DNA of 64,000 bases from Mytilinidion resinicola (GCF_010093595.1 NW_022985455.1:743053-807052), one strand, 5' to 3'; positions 1 to 12,088 are shown, counted from the first letter of the stretch. Program-made: numbers and translations. The notes: generated from the letters alone by a model not told the origin.

Positions 1-614
1 AGCTTGGGGTGCTGGATTTGAGGTGGAGGGCGCGGAGGAGACAGCTGTTGCAGGCTCGGCTTGTGGTTGTGTGGCGGTGGGTTCTACTTGAGGGCTCAAT
101 ACAGCTCGTAACCGCGCTGTGAATTCCTCCTTCGTTATTTCGTCGCCGCCGGTTAGGTGTTCGCGGAGTTGGCCATTACTACAACACCCTCTTGTTAGAT
201 CCGATGGTCCCAGAGACGCTTATGGAGCGCATACTGTATAACAACTAGAGTGGGTATGTTCTTTAGTGGGCAGAATGCGGCCAGGAAGCCCGCTTCTGTG
301 GACCCTGCTTGCATGCGGAGGAGAACGGTGGACTGCGCGAGGAGAGATGATACCTGCCGATATGATTGTAAGTATATTATGCTCTGCTAGAATGATGGTC
401 AGGCGCATACGTCCTCATCCTGGAGCCAGTTCGCTTCCCAAAGCTCGCTTTCCTCGTTGTCGTCTGAAAGTGAGGTCAGCCTGCATTCCTATGAACTGAC
501 CTAGAATATGGATTCATAGGAGTTGAAACACGAACCCCGCACAAAACAGGCGACTGATTTCGACTGCTGGATGGCGAGCGCGATGCCGCTCTGGAGGTCC
601 CCTTGGTGGAACAT
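1..614 (-). CDS. UBX-domain protein with UAS/thioredoxin-like N-terminus (UBXN4-type), C-terminal part cut by window edge
   Basis: Four exons can be built: 614-536, 463-411, 353-235 and 178-<1, with the reading frame kept across all three introns. The start gives MFHQGDLQSGIALAIQQ, followed by a strand rich in acidic residues (DDNEESELWEANW), then STEAGFLAAFCPLKNIPT and LVVIHNGQLREHL. This order is the UAS (thioredoxin-like) domain found at the N-terminus of UBXN4-type fungal proteins. Family knowledge: such proteins recruit the AAA ATPase Cdc48/p97 through a C-terminal UBX domain and serve ER-associated degradation. The UBX domain itself lies beyond the left edge, so that part is inferred. 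The end of the visible part (after LRAVLSPQ) is Pro/Ala/Thr-rich, a normal linker. The first donor (GTTCGT) is not canonical, so the exon 1 boundary is the least certain. Confidence 0.75.
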
Positions 615-1727
615 TGTGAAGTTGATAATTGTGGTAGTGGAGTGAACAGATGTCGTCTCGTCGTGTGGAGCTATGCACGCGGGGCATGGAAAAGGTGGCA
701 CACTAATTCTAGAACAAGCTGTCTCGTGTGTGTCCGCCACTGCTTGGGGTGCTTTAGAGAATTTTCAGGAATTGGAACGAGATAAAAACCCTTCACTTTG
801 GTCTATGTGGAAACTTGTTGAAGCCCTTCATGCAATGGCAGACGGGTATATACACGGGCTGAGTACTTGATGAGTGTGCCACTTTTTTCGTCCCAAGCGT
901 GGTGTGCAAGGTGCAGGGATGCGGGAGATCCCTGCCGTGGGGCAATTCGCCGATGCGCCGACCTGAGCTTTCACGTGCCGATGTAGACGAACCGCAAGAG
1001 GTTCTGTTAGGACAGACGCAAATTCTAGGGGTGTGGAATTCTAGCGTTGAGTTCTACAGGGTAATGTGAGCTTGGCAAACACCGTTTATAGTCCCGTGAA
1101 AAATAATCATCACGGATCCGAAGTCTCAACAGGCAAACCGCAAACTAAATTGTGAAAGCTCTATCAAGTAACGGATCGACCGCATCGCAATTAGTCCGGG
1201 CATTCGCAGCACAGCCAAAGCCCCAGGATGATTGCTCCGCACTATCTACAGTTGATTCGGGGGGAGAAATGCTTAGTCCAACCGCTAACCACAGTGTAAT
1301 GACGGATATAGGAAAGAAAATAGTGCTCAAAAAACGAATACGCAGACACCACGCCGCTCCGCTGCCGAATCCCGGACTCCAGATCATCCATCGTCCATCG
1401 TCTCGCCTTGGATCCGAGCAACATGCTTGCTGTCTTGGCTGTGCAAAATATGAAGGACTAGAGGTGAAGGTGCATAGTGGCTGGTTGGGCGCTGACTCCC
1501 TCGAGCCTCTCCTACGCCATATGCCTGTGTAATTACCTACCAAAATTGAGGGCAGCTCTAGCTCAGCTAGCCTTGGCTGCGATGTGATGCTCCACGCTGT
1601 GTCGTGTCCAATTTCCGCTCAAAAAACGCCGTAAGAACTTGGTCCACAACACCAATGGTATTCAAGTCCCCACCCGTTACACCAACCCGTCCCGTCCACT
1701 CGTTGCCCCCTGCGCGCCGGTCTGTGC
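615..1727. other. Intergenic, UBX gene 5' side to Rac 3' end
   Basis: No reading frame here has splice-compatible coding character. A TATATA stretch lies at about 847-852, some 235 nt upstream of the UBX start on the minus strand. An open frame at 1152-1532 (+) has no recognisable family and mirrors open frames on the other strand, so it is not called. Confidence 0.6.
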
Positions 1728-2607
1728 TCATAGGATGACGCACTTTGACTTCTTCACCTTTGGAGGGGGACGTGGGCTGAGTACGGCTCTGGAGGAACAA
1801 TTAGCTTTCGGTTGTCTCTGACTAGGAAGCAGGGGGGATGGTGCTACCTGATAGCTTCGTCGAACACGCTCTTCAAGTTGCGCTGAGTCAGGGCAGAGCA
1901 CTCCAAGTACTTTTGGGCCTTGATCTCCCTGGCGACCATGGCCGCCTGCTCATATTGTATCGGCGCCATCTTCTTCTGCCTGAGGCCTTCTCGGGTCCCC
2001 TCATCCTCTCTCAAGTCTAGTTTCGTGCCGACAAGTATAATGGGGACGCCGGGTGCGTGATGATCGATTTCTGGGTACCACTAATAACCATGTCAAAATT
2101 TGCGCCTTTAAGGAAAGTACGTGAGGACTTACCTTGGCCTTGACGTTATCGAACGATGGCGGGCTCACGATGGAGAAGCAGATGAGGAATACATCGGTCT
2201 GGGGGTAGGAGAGAGGTCGCAGGCGGTCGTAATCTTCCTGACCAGCGGTATCCCAAAGTCCTAGGCTAATGGGCTTGCCATCTACCATGACATTGGCCGA
2301 GTAGTTGTCGAATCTGGAAGTCGTCAGCTGCTGCTGCCTGCGGAGCTTCACTTTGGAGACCTTACACGGTGGGGATGTACTCGCCGGGGAACGCATTTGT
2401 GGTGTAAGAGATGAGAAGGCATGTCTGGGTCATAATTAGTCCATCTAGAGCTGTTGGGATAGGTAGCTAGAGCCGCTATGCCATATACCTTTCCAACAGC
2501 GCCATCACCTGTCACTACGCACTAGAAGGCCAGTCAGTATCCTGCAGCCCTGTCATTGCTGCAACGCGGCGTACCTTCAAGGACTGGGTTGCTGGAGCGG
2601 CAGCCAT
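1728..2607 (-). CDS. RAC1: Rac-type Rho-family small GTPase
   Basis: Six exons (2607-2575, 2521-2489, 2424-2366, 2313-2133, 2080-1848, 1788-1728) sum to exactly 600 nt and give 199 residues, a normal Rac length. Seen directly: the P-loop GDGAVGKT at about residues 16-23, the effector/switch I stretch [13 protein letters not shown], the switch II motif [13 protein letters not shown], the TKLD base-recognition motif, and a C-terminal basic patch PKVKKSK followed by the CAAX box CVIL. Leu at the last position predicts geranylgeranylation. The stretch [13 protein letters not shown] plus [17 protein letters not shown] favours Rac over Cdc42 or Rho1. In filamentous fungi Rac acts at the plasma membrane on actin polarity, NADPH oxidase and hyphal branching. 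Two 33-nt exons begin the gene. The N-terminus has about nine residues more than animal Rac. Confidence 0.95.
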
Positions 2608-3710
2608 GGCTATGCGACGCCGGGTGGGAGCTGCTGAGTGTGTTGTTGGCAGGCGGGAGGAGGTATCTCGGCGGAGATATATACGACTCGAGCGTCTCTA
2701 GTCTGCAGCGCGGCGAGTAGCATCAGTAAGGGGCGTAAGGAGGGAGCACAGAGGACAACGCACCGATGGATGTCCGGTCTGAAGTGCCCTCGGGTGGTTT
2801 CGTTGCGACGTCGAGGAAGGGGGCGCTGCTCTCGTCGGTGAGGCAAGGCGGCGTGAGGCGGTACTACCACACTACCGAAGTCGAAGCTCTGGCGATGGGT
2901 CTAGCGCAGGCGAGACGGCGGGTCACTATCACGCTCCGGTGCTGGGCTGCTGGGCAATCTCAACGTGAAGGCTTCGTTGGTCGTCTGCACAGCGGCCAGC
3001 GACAGTCTGCTCGAGGTCCGAATGCCTAGTCGTTGGCCGCGAGGGTGCACTCTGTAGCCGCTACAGGAATGAAACTGAATTGAAACGGCGCCGAACCGCC
3101 CACTCACCGCGCCGGCCATCACACCCACCTGCAGCGCCGTGCACCTCCTCACCTCCCACGTCCAGCCGACATTTGTGATAGGTAGGGCTGCAGCACACCT
3201 CAGCCAACAACATCCGCCGGCTGCCAGTCCAACACACGCCGCTTCTGGAGCCTCTCGCAGCGAGCAATAGTCGCCATGCTGCCCTCTCTCTGGAGCACGA
3301 TACAAGACTAGCAAAGTATATCGAGCGGGCCAGTCCAACCACGAATCCATCGCGATTCTGGTCCAATTCCGCTGCGAAATGACCTCGCCATCAAATGTTT
3401 CACGGTACTGCGTGCCCTCCAAAAACTAAAGAAAATTTACATTGATCGACAAAACTTGGCAATGTTCATTGATGAGAGTCCAAAAGAATCACGTGAGCAT
3501 AAATATCGTGATCAAGAGCTAGGCTCAAGAGAAGGGCATTTGCAGAGATAAAGTGTAGTAATTAGGAGCACATGACATAAAAACACTTCTGATTCTGCGC
3601 TGAGTAGAGAGGCATTCCTCATGACATCCAGCAGCCAGCACCCACCCAATAGACAGCCTCCGTCGTCCTCTTAAAATATATAAATTGCGATGGTAACCCA
3701 CTCCTCCCGC
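2608..3710. other. Intergenic, promoter side of Rac
   Basis: About 1.1 kb between the Rac start and the 3' end of the permease. Open frames at 2901-3422 (-) and 2638-3029 (+) have no family likeness and no coding support. An ATCACGTG E-box-like octamer lies near 3489. Nothing else is seen. Confidence 0.6.
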
Positions 3711-5900
3711 TCAGTGCGCAAACCTGAAGTCCAGGCGCTTGTTCCCCTCCTCTTTTGTCGTCTCTAGGTAGTGAAGGCGTTCTTGCTCGGACATAGAGTT
3801 CCACTTATTCTCACGCGACCTATTGCGGAAGACGTAGTAGGCCTTCATGAAAACATAAAGGGCGATGTTCATCACGGTGATAGAAACTAGAGCCGTGTTT
3901 CCGCGCTTGTATCGGGGCTTGTCGTCGTCGCGGTAGATGTTGGAAGCGACAATACCTCCACTGTTTATATTCCGTTAGTGAATGGCACGGACGAGCAAGA
4001 GGCAAGGTGAGTGCACTTACGCTTGGACGAACATGTTGTACATAGCTGCGCTGACGGTGCGGGACCGGACAGTGTTCGCATTACGAGAGCACCAGCCGAC
4101 TTGAATTGCGTGGGCTGCGATCGTGAGTTAGTAGAGGGATATTGAGGGGAAGAGCAATATTTGTCCTACCAAGGGGATAGCTGAGAAGCAACGTCATAAT
4201 AGCAAACTCGGTCCACTTAGGTACCGTATTGATGTTGGTGACGCGGAGGAAGATGAGGAATGGCAATGCCCAAATTTGCCCTACGATGGACCACCAAGTT
4301 AAGGAGCCGGTAATTTCTGCTCCGTAAGTGATTATCATCATCGTTATGACTGGCGAATGTTAGTACTAGTCCTCCTAGTGAACTAGCTCGACTCACTATG
4401 GCCAACCTGGTATGGAATGGAGAGAAGATTCGTCTGGAAAGTGTTGAACCCGATTCCTCGAAGCGACAGGGTCAAGTACTGCTGTGGTGTCGTCATAGGG
4501 ATCTGGAAGCTGAAGCCGACCAGATAGAGCGGCCTGTTCACATCGTTAGACTTCGTACACCCAGCAGTGGACTGCCGACTCACCAGAGATCGAAGTCTTT
4601 CATGCTCTTCCAGAGTAGCTTAGGCGTGACGGGTTGCCGGTTATGCATCGTACCCTTGCTCGGGTCCTCCCGGATGACTCGATTGACGATGATGGTTTGC
4701 TCTCTGTTGACGTTAGCAGGTGGCTTGCTGGGATGATCGAAGAGCTCACTTTTCCGTAAACCATCCCTTCTTTCCTCTGAACCAACTCGACGTCTGCGTC
4801 GGGCCGGGTGGCATTAGGAGGAACGAGAAAATGCCAAGGACAAGGGTGATCAGGCCTTCGAGCAAAAAGAGCCAGCGCCATCCAGACTTGCCCTGGGTCC
4901 CTCTAAGATGCAGGATGCCAAAGGCAAATATACCGGATAGGATATCGGCACCGCTCATAGCTGTCCAGAAAAATCCAAGACGAAGGGACAGCTCATGATG
5001 CTTGTAGAAATAAGACAGATAAAGGATGATCTGATAACATGTTAGGATTGAGCATAAGGTTTGGCTAGGCAGCATTGAACTCACATCTGGAATGAACCCG
5101 CCTTGGAGGATACCCAGAAGAGCACGACACGTAAGGAACGACGTCCTGCCGGACAGCCAAAATTGCGACAGGGCGACAAATGACCAGAGAATCATTTGAG
5201 CAGGAATCCAGCGATCGGGGCCGATCCATTTAGAAACCAGCTGGGAGGGAAGTTCGGCACACAGGAAAGCCGCCTTGAACACAGTATTTCCAAGATTATA
5301 GTCTATCCAGCAGTCAGTTTGAGTAGACTTGATTTTGGAAGCCACTTACCATTGGTAGTCAGTTTGAGGTCCTTCAGGAAGTTATCCGTATTGGCTTGCT
5401 GGATGTTCGCACGATCCAACTCCAGAGACATAAACATGATGCAAGCCCAGATCATAATTCGAAAGTCGATTTTGCGGATCAGTCTGTGCTCTTCGCCCCA
5501 AGTCCATCTGGCCGATGGGTCGAACTTTTTCAGGTTCTCCCTACTTGATGTTAGACCATGACAACACCGTCTATCAGAAGTGCTTACCAGTCTGGACGAG
5601 GTTGGTAGTTTTTGGCAACCTCGGGATCATCGTAGACACTGGGCTGAGAGCGTGTCAGAAAATTGGCGTCTTATAATAAACTAGGACGGTTTATCTCACC
5701 TGGGTAGCGATAGCGTCGGGGTCGTATTTAATAGCCCTTTGGAACCAGAAACGCTTTTCGTCGGCAGGAACCCCGAGAGTAGAATCGGTCTCAGAGATCT
5801 TGACTTCAGCGAGCCCTTTGGATATCTCGGTGGAAGATAGGGAACTTGGAGAAGCTGACCCATCAGCGCCTTTCTTCTGTACAGCAATCGCGAGCGACAT
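3711..5900 (-). CDS. Dal5/allantoate-permease-type MFS transporter, with an apparent 1-nt frameshift in exon 9
   Basis: Ten exons: 5900-5700, 5643-5588, 5540-5350, 5302-5085, 5030-4750, 4703-4584, 4533-4397, 4349-4170, 4115-4021, 3960-3711. The product reads as an anion:cation symporter (ACS/Dal5, Tna1-like) member: [21 protein letters not shown] and [20 protein letters not shown] near the N-terminus, [11 protein letters not shown], then [18 protein letters not shown], and a C-terminal [15 protein letters not shown]. The family carries carboxylates such as allantoate, ureidosuccinate, nicotinate or vitamins across the plasma membrane; the substrate here cannot be told. All phases fit except exon 9, which is one base too long: family likeness is in one frame up to GWCSRN and in another from [14 protein letters not shown]. 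The extra base is at about 4080-4081. An upstream ATG at 5978 is in frame; 5900 was chosen because the extra 26 residues do not look coding. Confidence 0.75.
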
Positions 5901-7099
5901 GGTTGATGATCGCAAGGGCGAATTGAGTCCTGGAGTAGACAAAGTCGATATCCGATATTTTCGAGAACCCAGGGACACGGGGCCTTCATTTATCTAAAAA
6001 ACCATCCCACATTACATCGTCCAGATTCTTGGTAGACGAGGTGTCATGATCGCGCAATTTCATGCACTGTCAACGAATTGCTTGGGTACTGCCATCCGGG
6101 CACTTCAGTCGGCCCTGTGCCCTTGGCGCTGATCAGGCCTGGGAAGAACGTGTTTCTGTCTAGAACCGCGGAATGGAGTTGCGGATCTTGATGGAAAGAA
6201 AAGACATGGGCGAATGAACTGTCGCCGTTGCGGTGTCACTCCGCGTCTGTGGCGAGGTGGCCTGGAAATTCGACGAGTTCGCAGGTGATGTCGTGCTCCA
6301 AACAGGAGCCACGAGAGTCTCGCTTGACGCCATCTTCTGCAGGATCTCAGCCTTTCGAGGCTTGGCAGGCCCAGAATCTCATGGCCATTCCTTGAAGCTG
6401 GAGATTCCAGCTACTTCATAGAGCTGTCCACCCATAGTGGTGGGCTACCAGCGACCTGGATGCCTCACCGTCTTGCATGCAGGACGGAAACACAGCGATG
6501 AGATCCCCAGATTCCGTGGGGATGCCTGTATTGGGAACTGCGCTTCTGAAAGGCTCCTCATATACTCTCCATAGCAGGGCTAAGGAGCAGTGCTCTGCGA
6601 ATGATGCAGACTCCAGAGAATCTCGCGAATACCTACATGAGTTGATTCCAAGACTCTTGCTATCGGGACCGGTTCGATATCCACAATTTGGGACGTCAAG
6701 TTCTTGGGATGACACCCCACGCCAAACGGTAGAACTGGGGAGCAGTCTCGGGAGAGGGGACCGATCGCAGGAATTTCTCCAAAAAGTCTAGTGCTCAAGA
6801 GCTGTCAGACCAGGCCCGGTAGCCGTGGCTGCAGTCGTTGGTGCCACCCGACGGGCGTCGAACTGAGAGTGTTTAGCATGAGGTTGTTGTGATAAATCCC
6901 AATGAGCACGCGATGCTTACTCCACATATTCGCTTCGCAATGCTGTGCAGGGGGTTGGAAAGGCCCGAGTAGTTCGGGGGGGCGCCGAGCGAACTTTGAG
7001 CTTCAATGTGGAGACTCCTGTTGCGAAGCCGTCTGTCTGATAGATATAACACATTCGACCAGCGTTATAGAGCGTTGTAAGAGTCATCGACGACTCAAC
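5901..7099. other. Intergenic, divergent region between permease and sulfatase
   Basis: About 1.2 kb holding the 5' sides of both divergent genes. Overlapping open frames at 6416-6798 (-) and 6477-6791 (+) show no family I recognise. No repeats or TATA box stand out. Confidence 0.55.
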
Positions 7100-9208
7100 A
7101 TGTTAGTCCGCGCTATCCTGCTTCTGTCCTTGACGGCGGGGGCCGTTTTCGCACGCTCAGACCAGACTCCTCTCCACGACAAGTCCAAGACGCGCCCTCC
7201 ATCCATCGTTTTCATCCTGTTGGACGATCTCGACTACCAATTGAAGTCTCTAGACTATCTTCCTTTCGTCCAGAAGCATCTCGTCGAGAGGGGCACCCTC
7301 TACAGAAAGCACTTTTGCACAACCGCACTTTGCTGTCCTTCCCGTGTGAGTTTGTGGACAGGCAAGGCAGCGCATAACACCAATGTGACCGATGTGAACC
7401 CCCCTTATGGTAGATGGCCTTGGCATCATCGCAATGGATCGGTGCATCGCTGATGTCAGTCCTCTAGGTGGATACCCCAAATTCCTGAGCCAGGGTCTGA
7501 ACGAAAACTACCTTCCAGTATGGCTTCAAAACGCGGGTTATAATACCTACTACACGGGAAAGCTCTTCAATGCGCATACTGTGGAAAACTACAACACTCC
7601 CCATGCTGCTGGTTTCACTGGATCTGTAGGTGGTCTCAACTTCGAGGAGTTCTCAAGCCTTGAGGCATTTCGAGCTTCGAGGCATTCCCAAGCTTCGACG
7701 CACTCTCAAGTTTCGAGGCATTCTCAAACCTCAACAAGTATACAAATGCTAATGGGCTGCACTAGGACTTCCTGCTGGACCCATTTACTTACCAGTATCT
7801 CAACAGCTCCTACCAGCGTAACAAAGATCCTCCTGTGAGCCACGAGGGAGAATATAGCGTCGACGTCCTTGCTGAGAAAGCGTATGGGTTCTTGGAAGAT
7901 GCGGTAGAAGCCGATAAGCCGTTTTTCCTTGCCATTGCTCCAGTCGCACCTCACAGCAACGTCGAGATCACCAATTTAGAGGGATCCGTAGAAGACTTTG
8001 TGGCCAACTTCACTCCTCCTATCCCCGCTGCTCGGCACGCACATCTGTTCAAGGATGTCAAAGTCCCCCGTACCGAGAACTTCAATCCGGAGAAGCCTTC
8101 TGGTGTTAACTGGATCCGGACGCTAGAAAGACAGAGCCAGGAAAATGTCGATGCTAATGATCACTTTTACCGCAATCGTCTCCGGTCAATCCAGTCTGCA
8201 GACGAGATTGTCGATGGAATCATCTCCCGCTTAGAGAAGCACGGTATTCTAGACGATACATACGTAATCTTCTCGAGCGATAATGTCAGTATCTGCACAT
8301 TGAACAGATAATCTTGGTAGCTGCTGACTGAGTTCAAAGGGCTATCACATCGGTCAACACCGGCTTCAACCAGGTAAAGAATGCAGCTTCGAGGAGGACA
8401 TCAACATCCCTCTCATCATTCGAGGGCCCGGAGTACCAGAGGGTGAGACGACTGACATCGTTACCACACATACCGATCTTGCTCCAACCATTCTTCAGCT
8501 GGCAGGGGCTCCGCTCCGAGCTGATTTTGACGGAGAAGCGATCCCGCTCACCAAGTCGGGAATCAGCTCTGCCGCCAAGACCCGCCATGAGCATGTCAAC
8601 GTGGAGTATTGGGGCTTTGCACTGGGCGAGGGCGAATTCGACCAGAGTGAGTGAAGCTGTCTGTCCATCTCGGCATTTGCTTACGGAGATTAAGGCCGGT
8701 TCCATTACAACAACACTTACAAGGCTCTCCGGGTCATCAGCGAACACTACAACTTTCACTACTCGGTATGGTGCACTAATGAGCATGAGTTGTATGACTT
8801 GAAGGTATGATGATCACATACTTAATGCGAGCGTATGCTGAACAATCGTCATAGACCGACCCCAGCCAGCTTCGCAATCTTCTCCACGAGGGCGAGGCTG
8901 CCCCCGAAACTCTCCTCGGCTTTCCTCTATCGAAGGTGGTGGCTCGTCTGGACTCTCTTCTGTTTGTGCTGAAGTCATGCAAAGGCCAGACCTGCACCAG
9001 ACCGTGGCTTGCATTGCATCCCGCAGGAAACGTGGCTAACCTGCATGACGCTCTCTCGCCAAGGTTTGACAATTTCTACGAGACGGAGCAAAGGCGAATC
9101 GAGTATTCGCGCTGTGAGGCTGGGTACATAGTCGATGCCGAGGGACCCCAGTTCGAGCGCGATGGCTTCGTCTATCGGCACGGCACGCAGTGGCACGAGT
9201 GGGTCTAG
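7100..9208 (+). CDS. Secreted arylsulfatase (sulfatase family)
   Basis: Six exons (7100-7409, 7468-7625, 7766-8284, 8340-8646, 8695-8804, 8855-9208) sum to 1758 nt, 585 residues, the usual size for fungal arylsulfatases. The chosen ATG starts a signal peptide (MLVRAILLLSLTAGAVFA). Seen: a metal-binding stretch FILLDDLD, the sulfatase signature CCPSR with Cys78 as the residue expected to be converted to formylglycine, YNTYYTGK, the active-site region VIFSSDNGYHIGQHR, and NIPLIIRGPGV. Family role: hydrolysis of aryl or choline sulfate esters for sulfur scavenging, often induced by sulfur limitation. N-glycosylation sequons such as NVT and NNT fit secretion. Intron 2 (7626-7765) is unusually long and contains a minisatellite, described separately. 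An in-frame upstream start at 6902 would bury the signal peptide, so it was not used. Confidence 0.92.
7656..7726. repeat. 18-bp tandem repeat inside sulfatase intron 2
   Basis: Three near-identical 18-nt units lie at 7673-7690, 7691-7708 and 7709-7726 (core TTCGAGGCATTC), preceded by a 17-nt degenerate unit at 7656-7672. The repeat is in the intron and has no stop codon in the reading frame of the preceding exon. Confidence 0.85.
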
Positions 9209-9783
9209 AGCTACTGCAGCCCGACGTCTTGAGGTGGCCCGCGGGCTGCTAGCCTAGTCGATATTACTGCTTTGCAACTTTTGACAACGTACCAGAGAAC
9301 CCCAAGCGGTACTAGGTAAGGGACACAAGCCTAGAGTGGCAACGCGAGTCAGGATCTTGTTAGCGAAGAGGGACTTGACTTAGCTGTCGGGATTGATATC
9401 GGGCAGATGCTGGAACGAAGACGGGCTGCGGGGAAATAAAAGTTATCTATAGGCTGGTTTCGGGCAAATATCGTTGAAGTTCCCCTCAGGAAATGGCGCC
9501 ATTGCTGCATAGTTCGCAACATAGCCGAATGGGAGGGCCTAGCTCGCTCGCACCGGATGCCCAGAACAGGGCGCTTAACCTTCGCCCTGCACATCGATGC
9601 AGACCTCCGCCAGATTGCCACGGCGTCGGGACCCGGCACCGTCTGGAAAATTTGTTCGCAGGTTTGCCCATCTTATCGCGGCCGTGACTCAGGTCTCGTG
9701 GCCGGCTTTTCCTTTTAGTACTTGCCAGCCCTGGCGTCCATTCTAATCTTGACTTCTGTCGTTATTTCAATACTTGATTCATA
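9209..9783. other. Intergenic, sulfatase 3' side to Vba-type promoter
   Basis: A 575-nt stretch, expected to carry the terminator of the sulfatase gene and the promoter of the next gene. No recognisable element is seen. Confidence 0.6.
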
Positions 9784-12088
9784 ATGCCGCGTGATAGCAT
9801 AGCCGGAGGAGCCAGCGAGCGAAGTCCATTGTTGGTTCATCAGCAGTTTTCTTCGCCTGAATCCAGTCAAAGCGCTTCAGCCTCAAGTACGTCGAGCAGC
9901 GAGTCCGGCGACAATAAATCCATTCGGAGCTTTTCAAAGCCCCCAACAGATGAAGAGTCGCGTGCTGCCAATGGCACTATTGACAGCCAGCTCCAGCAAG
10001 CAAGCACAGCGGCTGTTGCTCGAATAATTGTAGTCTTACTCATCGGTATGTTCCGCTTCGATATCTATGCTATCGAACTACCTGAACATTGAAAACGCTA
10101 ACGCTGCTCTAGGAGTCTTCATATCCAACGCAGATGGATCGCTAGTGCTGGCTACACATCCACTTATTGCATCCGAGTTCAATGACCTCTCCGCTTCGAG
10201 TTGGCTGTTTACCAGCTTTGCCCTGGCTGGCGCCGCAACACAGTCTCTTGTACGCAAGGCATGATGAATGCATGATCAAGCAGGCCTCACTGACTTTTGC
10301 AAGTATGGAAAACTAAGCGACATTTATGGCCGGAAGGCCTTGGTTTTGGTTGCGTATGGCCTGTTTGCATTTGGCCTGTTAGTATGCTCTACTCCTTTAT
10401 GATCTCATGCTAATATGGTCTCTCGATGCAGTGTTGTTGTGTACGTGTCTCTACCCCAGAGCTATTCAACCTGTGTTCTCGATGCTGATAATCACAGTGG
10501 TCTCGGGACCAGCATGTGGCAGGTAATCCTCGGCCGTGTCATATCGGGAGCCGGAGGAGCTGGGATGACTGTTCTGGTTTCAATTCTTATCACAGGTGGG
10601 TCATCTGCAAATGCTTTCAATTCTACTTGAACCTCGCCAAATTAGAAGTAAATCTAACTTGGGCTAAAACTTCCTAGATCTAGTGCCGCTCCGACAAGTC
10701 GCATCCTGGCGATCCTACGTAAACGTTGTCGCGACCACTGGACGCAGTATCGGAGGCCCCCTCGGTGGCTGGCTTGCAGACACGATTGGCTGGAGATGGT
10801 AACCACTCTGTTCACAACCTCTAGCGAGCTGTGAAATCTAACTGATGTGTGCCAGGTCCTTCTTTGGCCAAGCTCCGCTAATAGTGCTTGCAATGATACT
10901 CTGCTGGGTAGTGCTTCCCAGCCACAATCCGAAGCGTGACCCAAAAGAACCTCTGAACTCCGCAAAAGGTGGTAGTCGTTTCGCTCGAATCGACTTTCTC
11001 GGTGCAGCTTTAATGGCTGCCATGATTCTATCCTTTCTCCTGCCAATCGAGATAGGAGGAGTCAAAGTACCATGGAAACACCCGCTGATCCCCGGTTTAT
11101 TCGGCCTAGGAATCGTATTAGCGGTCTTGTTCGTCATGACCGAAGCGTGGTGGGCGAAAGAACCTGTCCTTCCTCTGCAGCTTTTGAGGCAGAGAGACGC
11201 CGTTGCATCGTACCTAATCATGGCGTTTCAAACTGCAGCACAGTTGGGCGTAAGTTATCTTCTGGACCATATTGATCGACACAAGATTGGGCATTTTGAC
11301 TAATTTCCCCTACTTCTGGTCTAGATGATGTTTTCAGTCCCTCTTTACTTTCAGATCACTTCCAAAGCATCCAACACCATGGCCGGCGCGCATCTAGCCC
11401 CCGCCGTTGTCGGTAACGCTCTTGGCGGCATCGCATCAGGTCTTCTAATAAGACGGTTAGTACACTTTCACACAACTTCATGACAAATACTGATACTACT
11501 CAGATTTGGCCGTTACAAAGCGATCGTTGTCCTCGCCGCCGTCTTTTCCTCGCTCAGCTACTCCCTGCTGATTGTACGCTGGCGCGGCCACACAAATTGG
11601 TGGGAGTCGCTTTACATCATCCCCGGCGGCTTCGGCCAAGGTCTCGCGCAGTCCGCCCTCTTCATCAGCCTCCAGGCTGCTATCGACCCCGCCCATACTG
11701 CTGTCGCAACGTCGGCACTGTATCTCACTGGTACGATTGGCATGATCATGGGTCTTGCGGGCGTCAGCGCGACGATGCAGGAAACGCTGAGGAGGGGGCT
11801 AGATAGGAGGTTGCTTAGTCTCGGATTTGGGCATATTAAGAGGGGGAAGATCATCCATAAGGCGGTTTCGGATATCGGGTATGTGCAGAATGCGACTGGG
11901 GCTGTGGGAGAAGCGGTTCTCGGGGCTTATATAGAAGGGATCGAGTATACGCATGGTAAGCAACGCTCTCTAATATGCTTCGAAAACCTCCGGTGGTGTT
12001 GATTCGCTAATATGATTTAGTGGTTTCTTTGGGTTGCTCATTGCTTGCTTTCGTTGGCTCGCTTGTTTTGCAGGAGCACAAGTTATAA
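9784..12088 (+). CDS. Vba/Fnx-type vacuolar amino-acid MFS transporter (DHA2 group)
   Basis: Ten exons (9784-10045, 10113-10249, 10304-10377, 10432-10440, 10498-10595, 10678-10798, 10856-11249, 11325-11455, 11504-11955, 12021-12088) sum to 1746 nt, 581 residues. The N-terminal 80 residues are Ser-rich and hydrophilic. Membrane segments then begin at VFISNADGSLVLATHPLIA; the MFS motif YGKLSDIYGRK follows, then GRVISGAGGAGM and DLVPLRQVASWRSYVN, which is typical of vacuolar basic amino acid transporters (Vba1/2, Fnx1/2). These import basic amino acids into the vacuole by proton antiport; vacuolar location and substrate are inferred from the family. The fourth exon is only 9 nt: without it the frame between FGL and GLGTSMWQ cannot be joined. 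The C-terminus QEHKL matches family size. Confidence 0.9.

Noticed and set aside
2901..3422. 173-codon frame on the minus strand upstream of Rac
   Set aside because: No recognisable domain, no homology pattern, and it lies where the Rac promoter and leader are expected.
6416..6798. Overlapping minus-strand frames between permease and sulfatase
   Set aside because: They looked like a possible broken gene, but I could not link the two frames into one family-like product.
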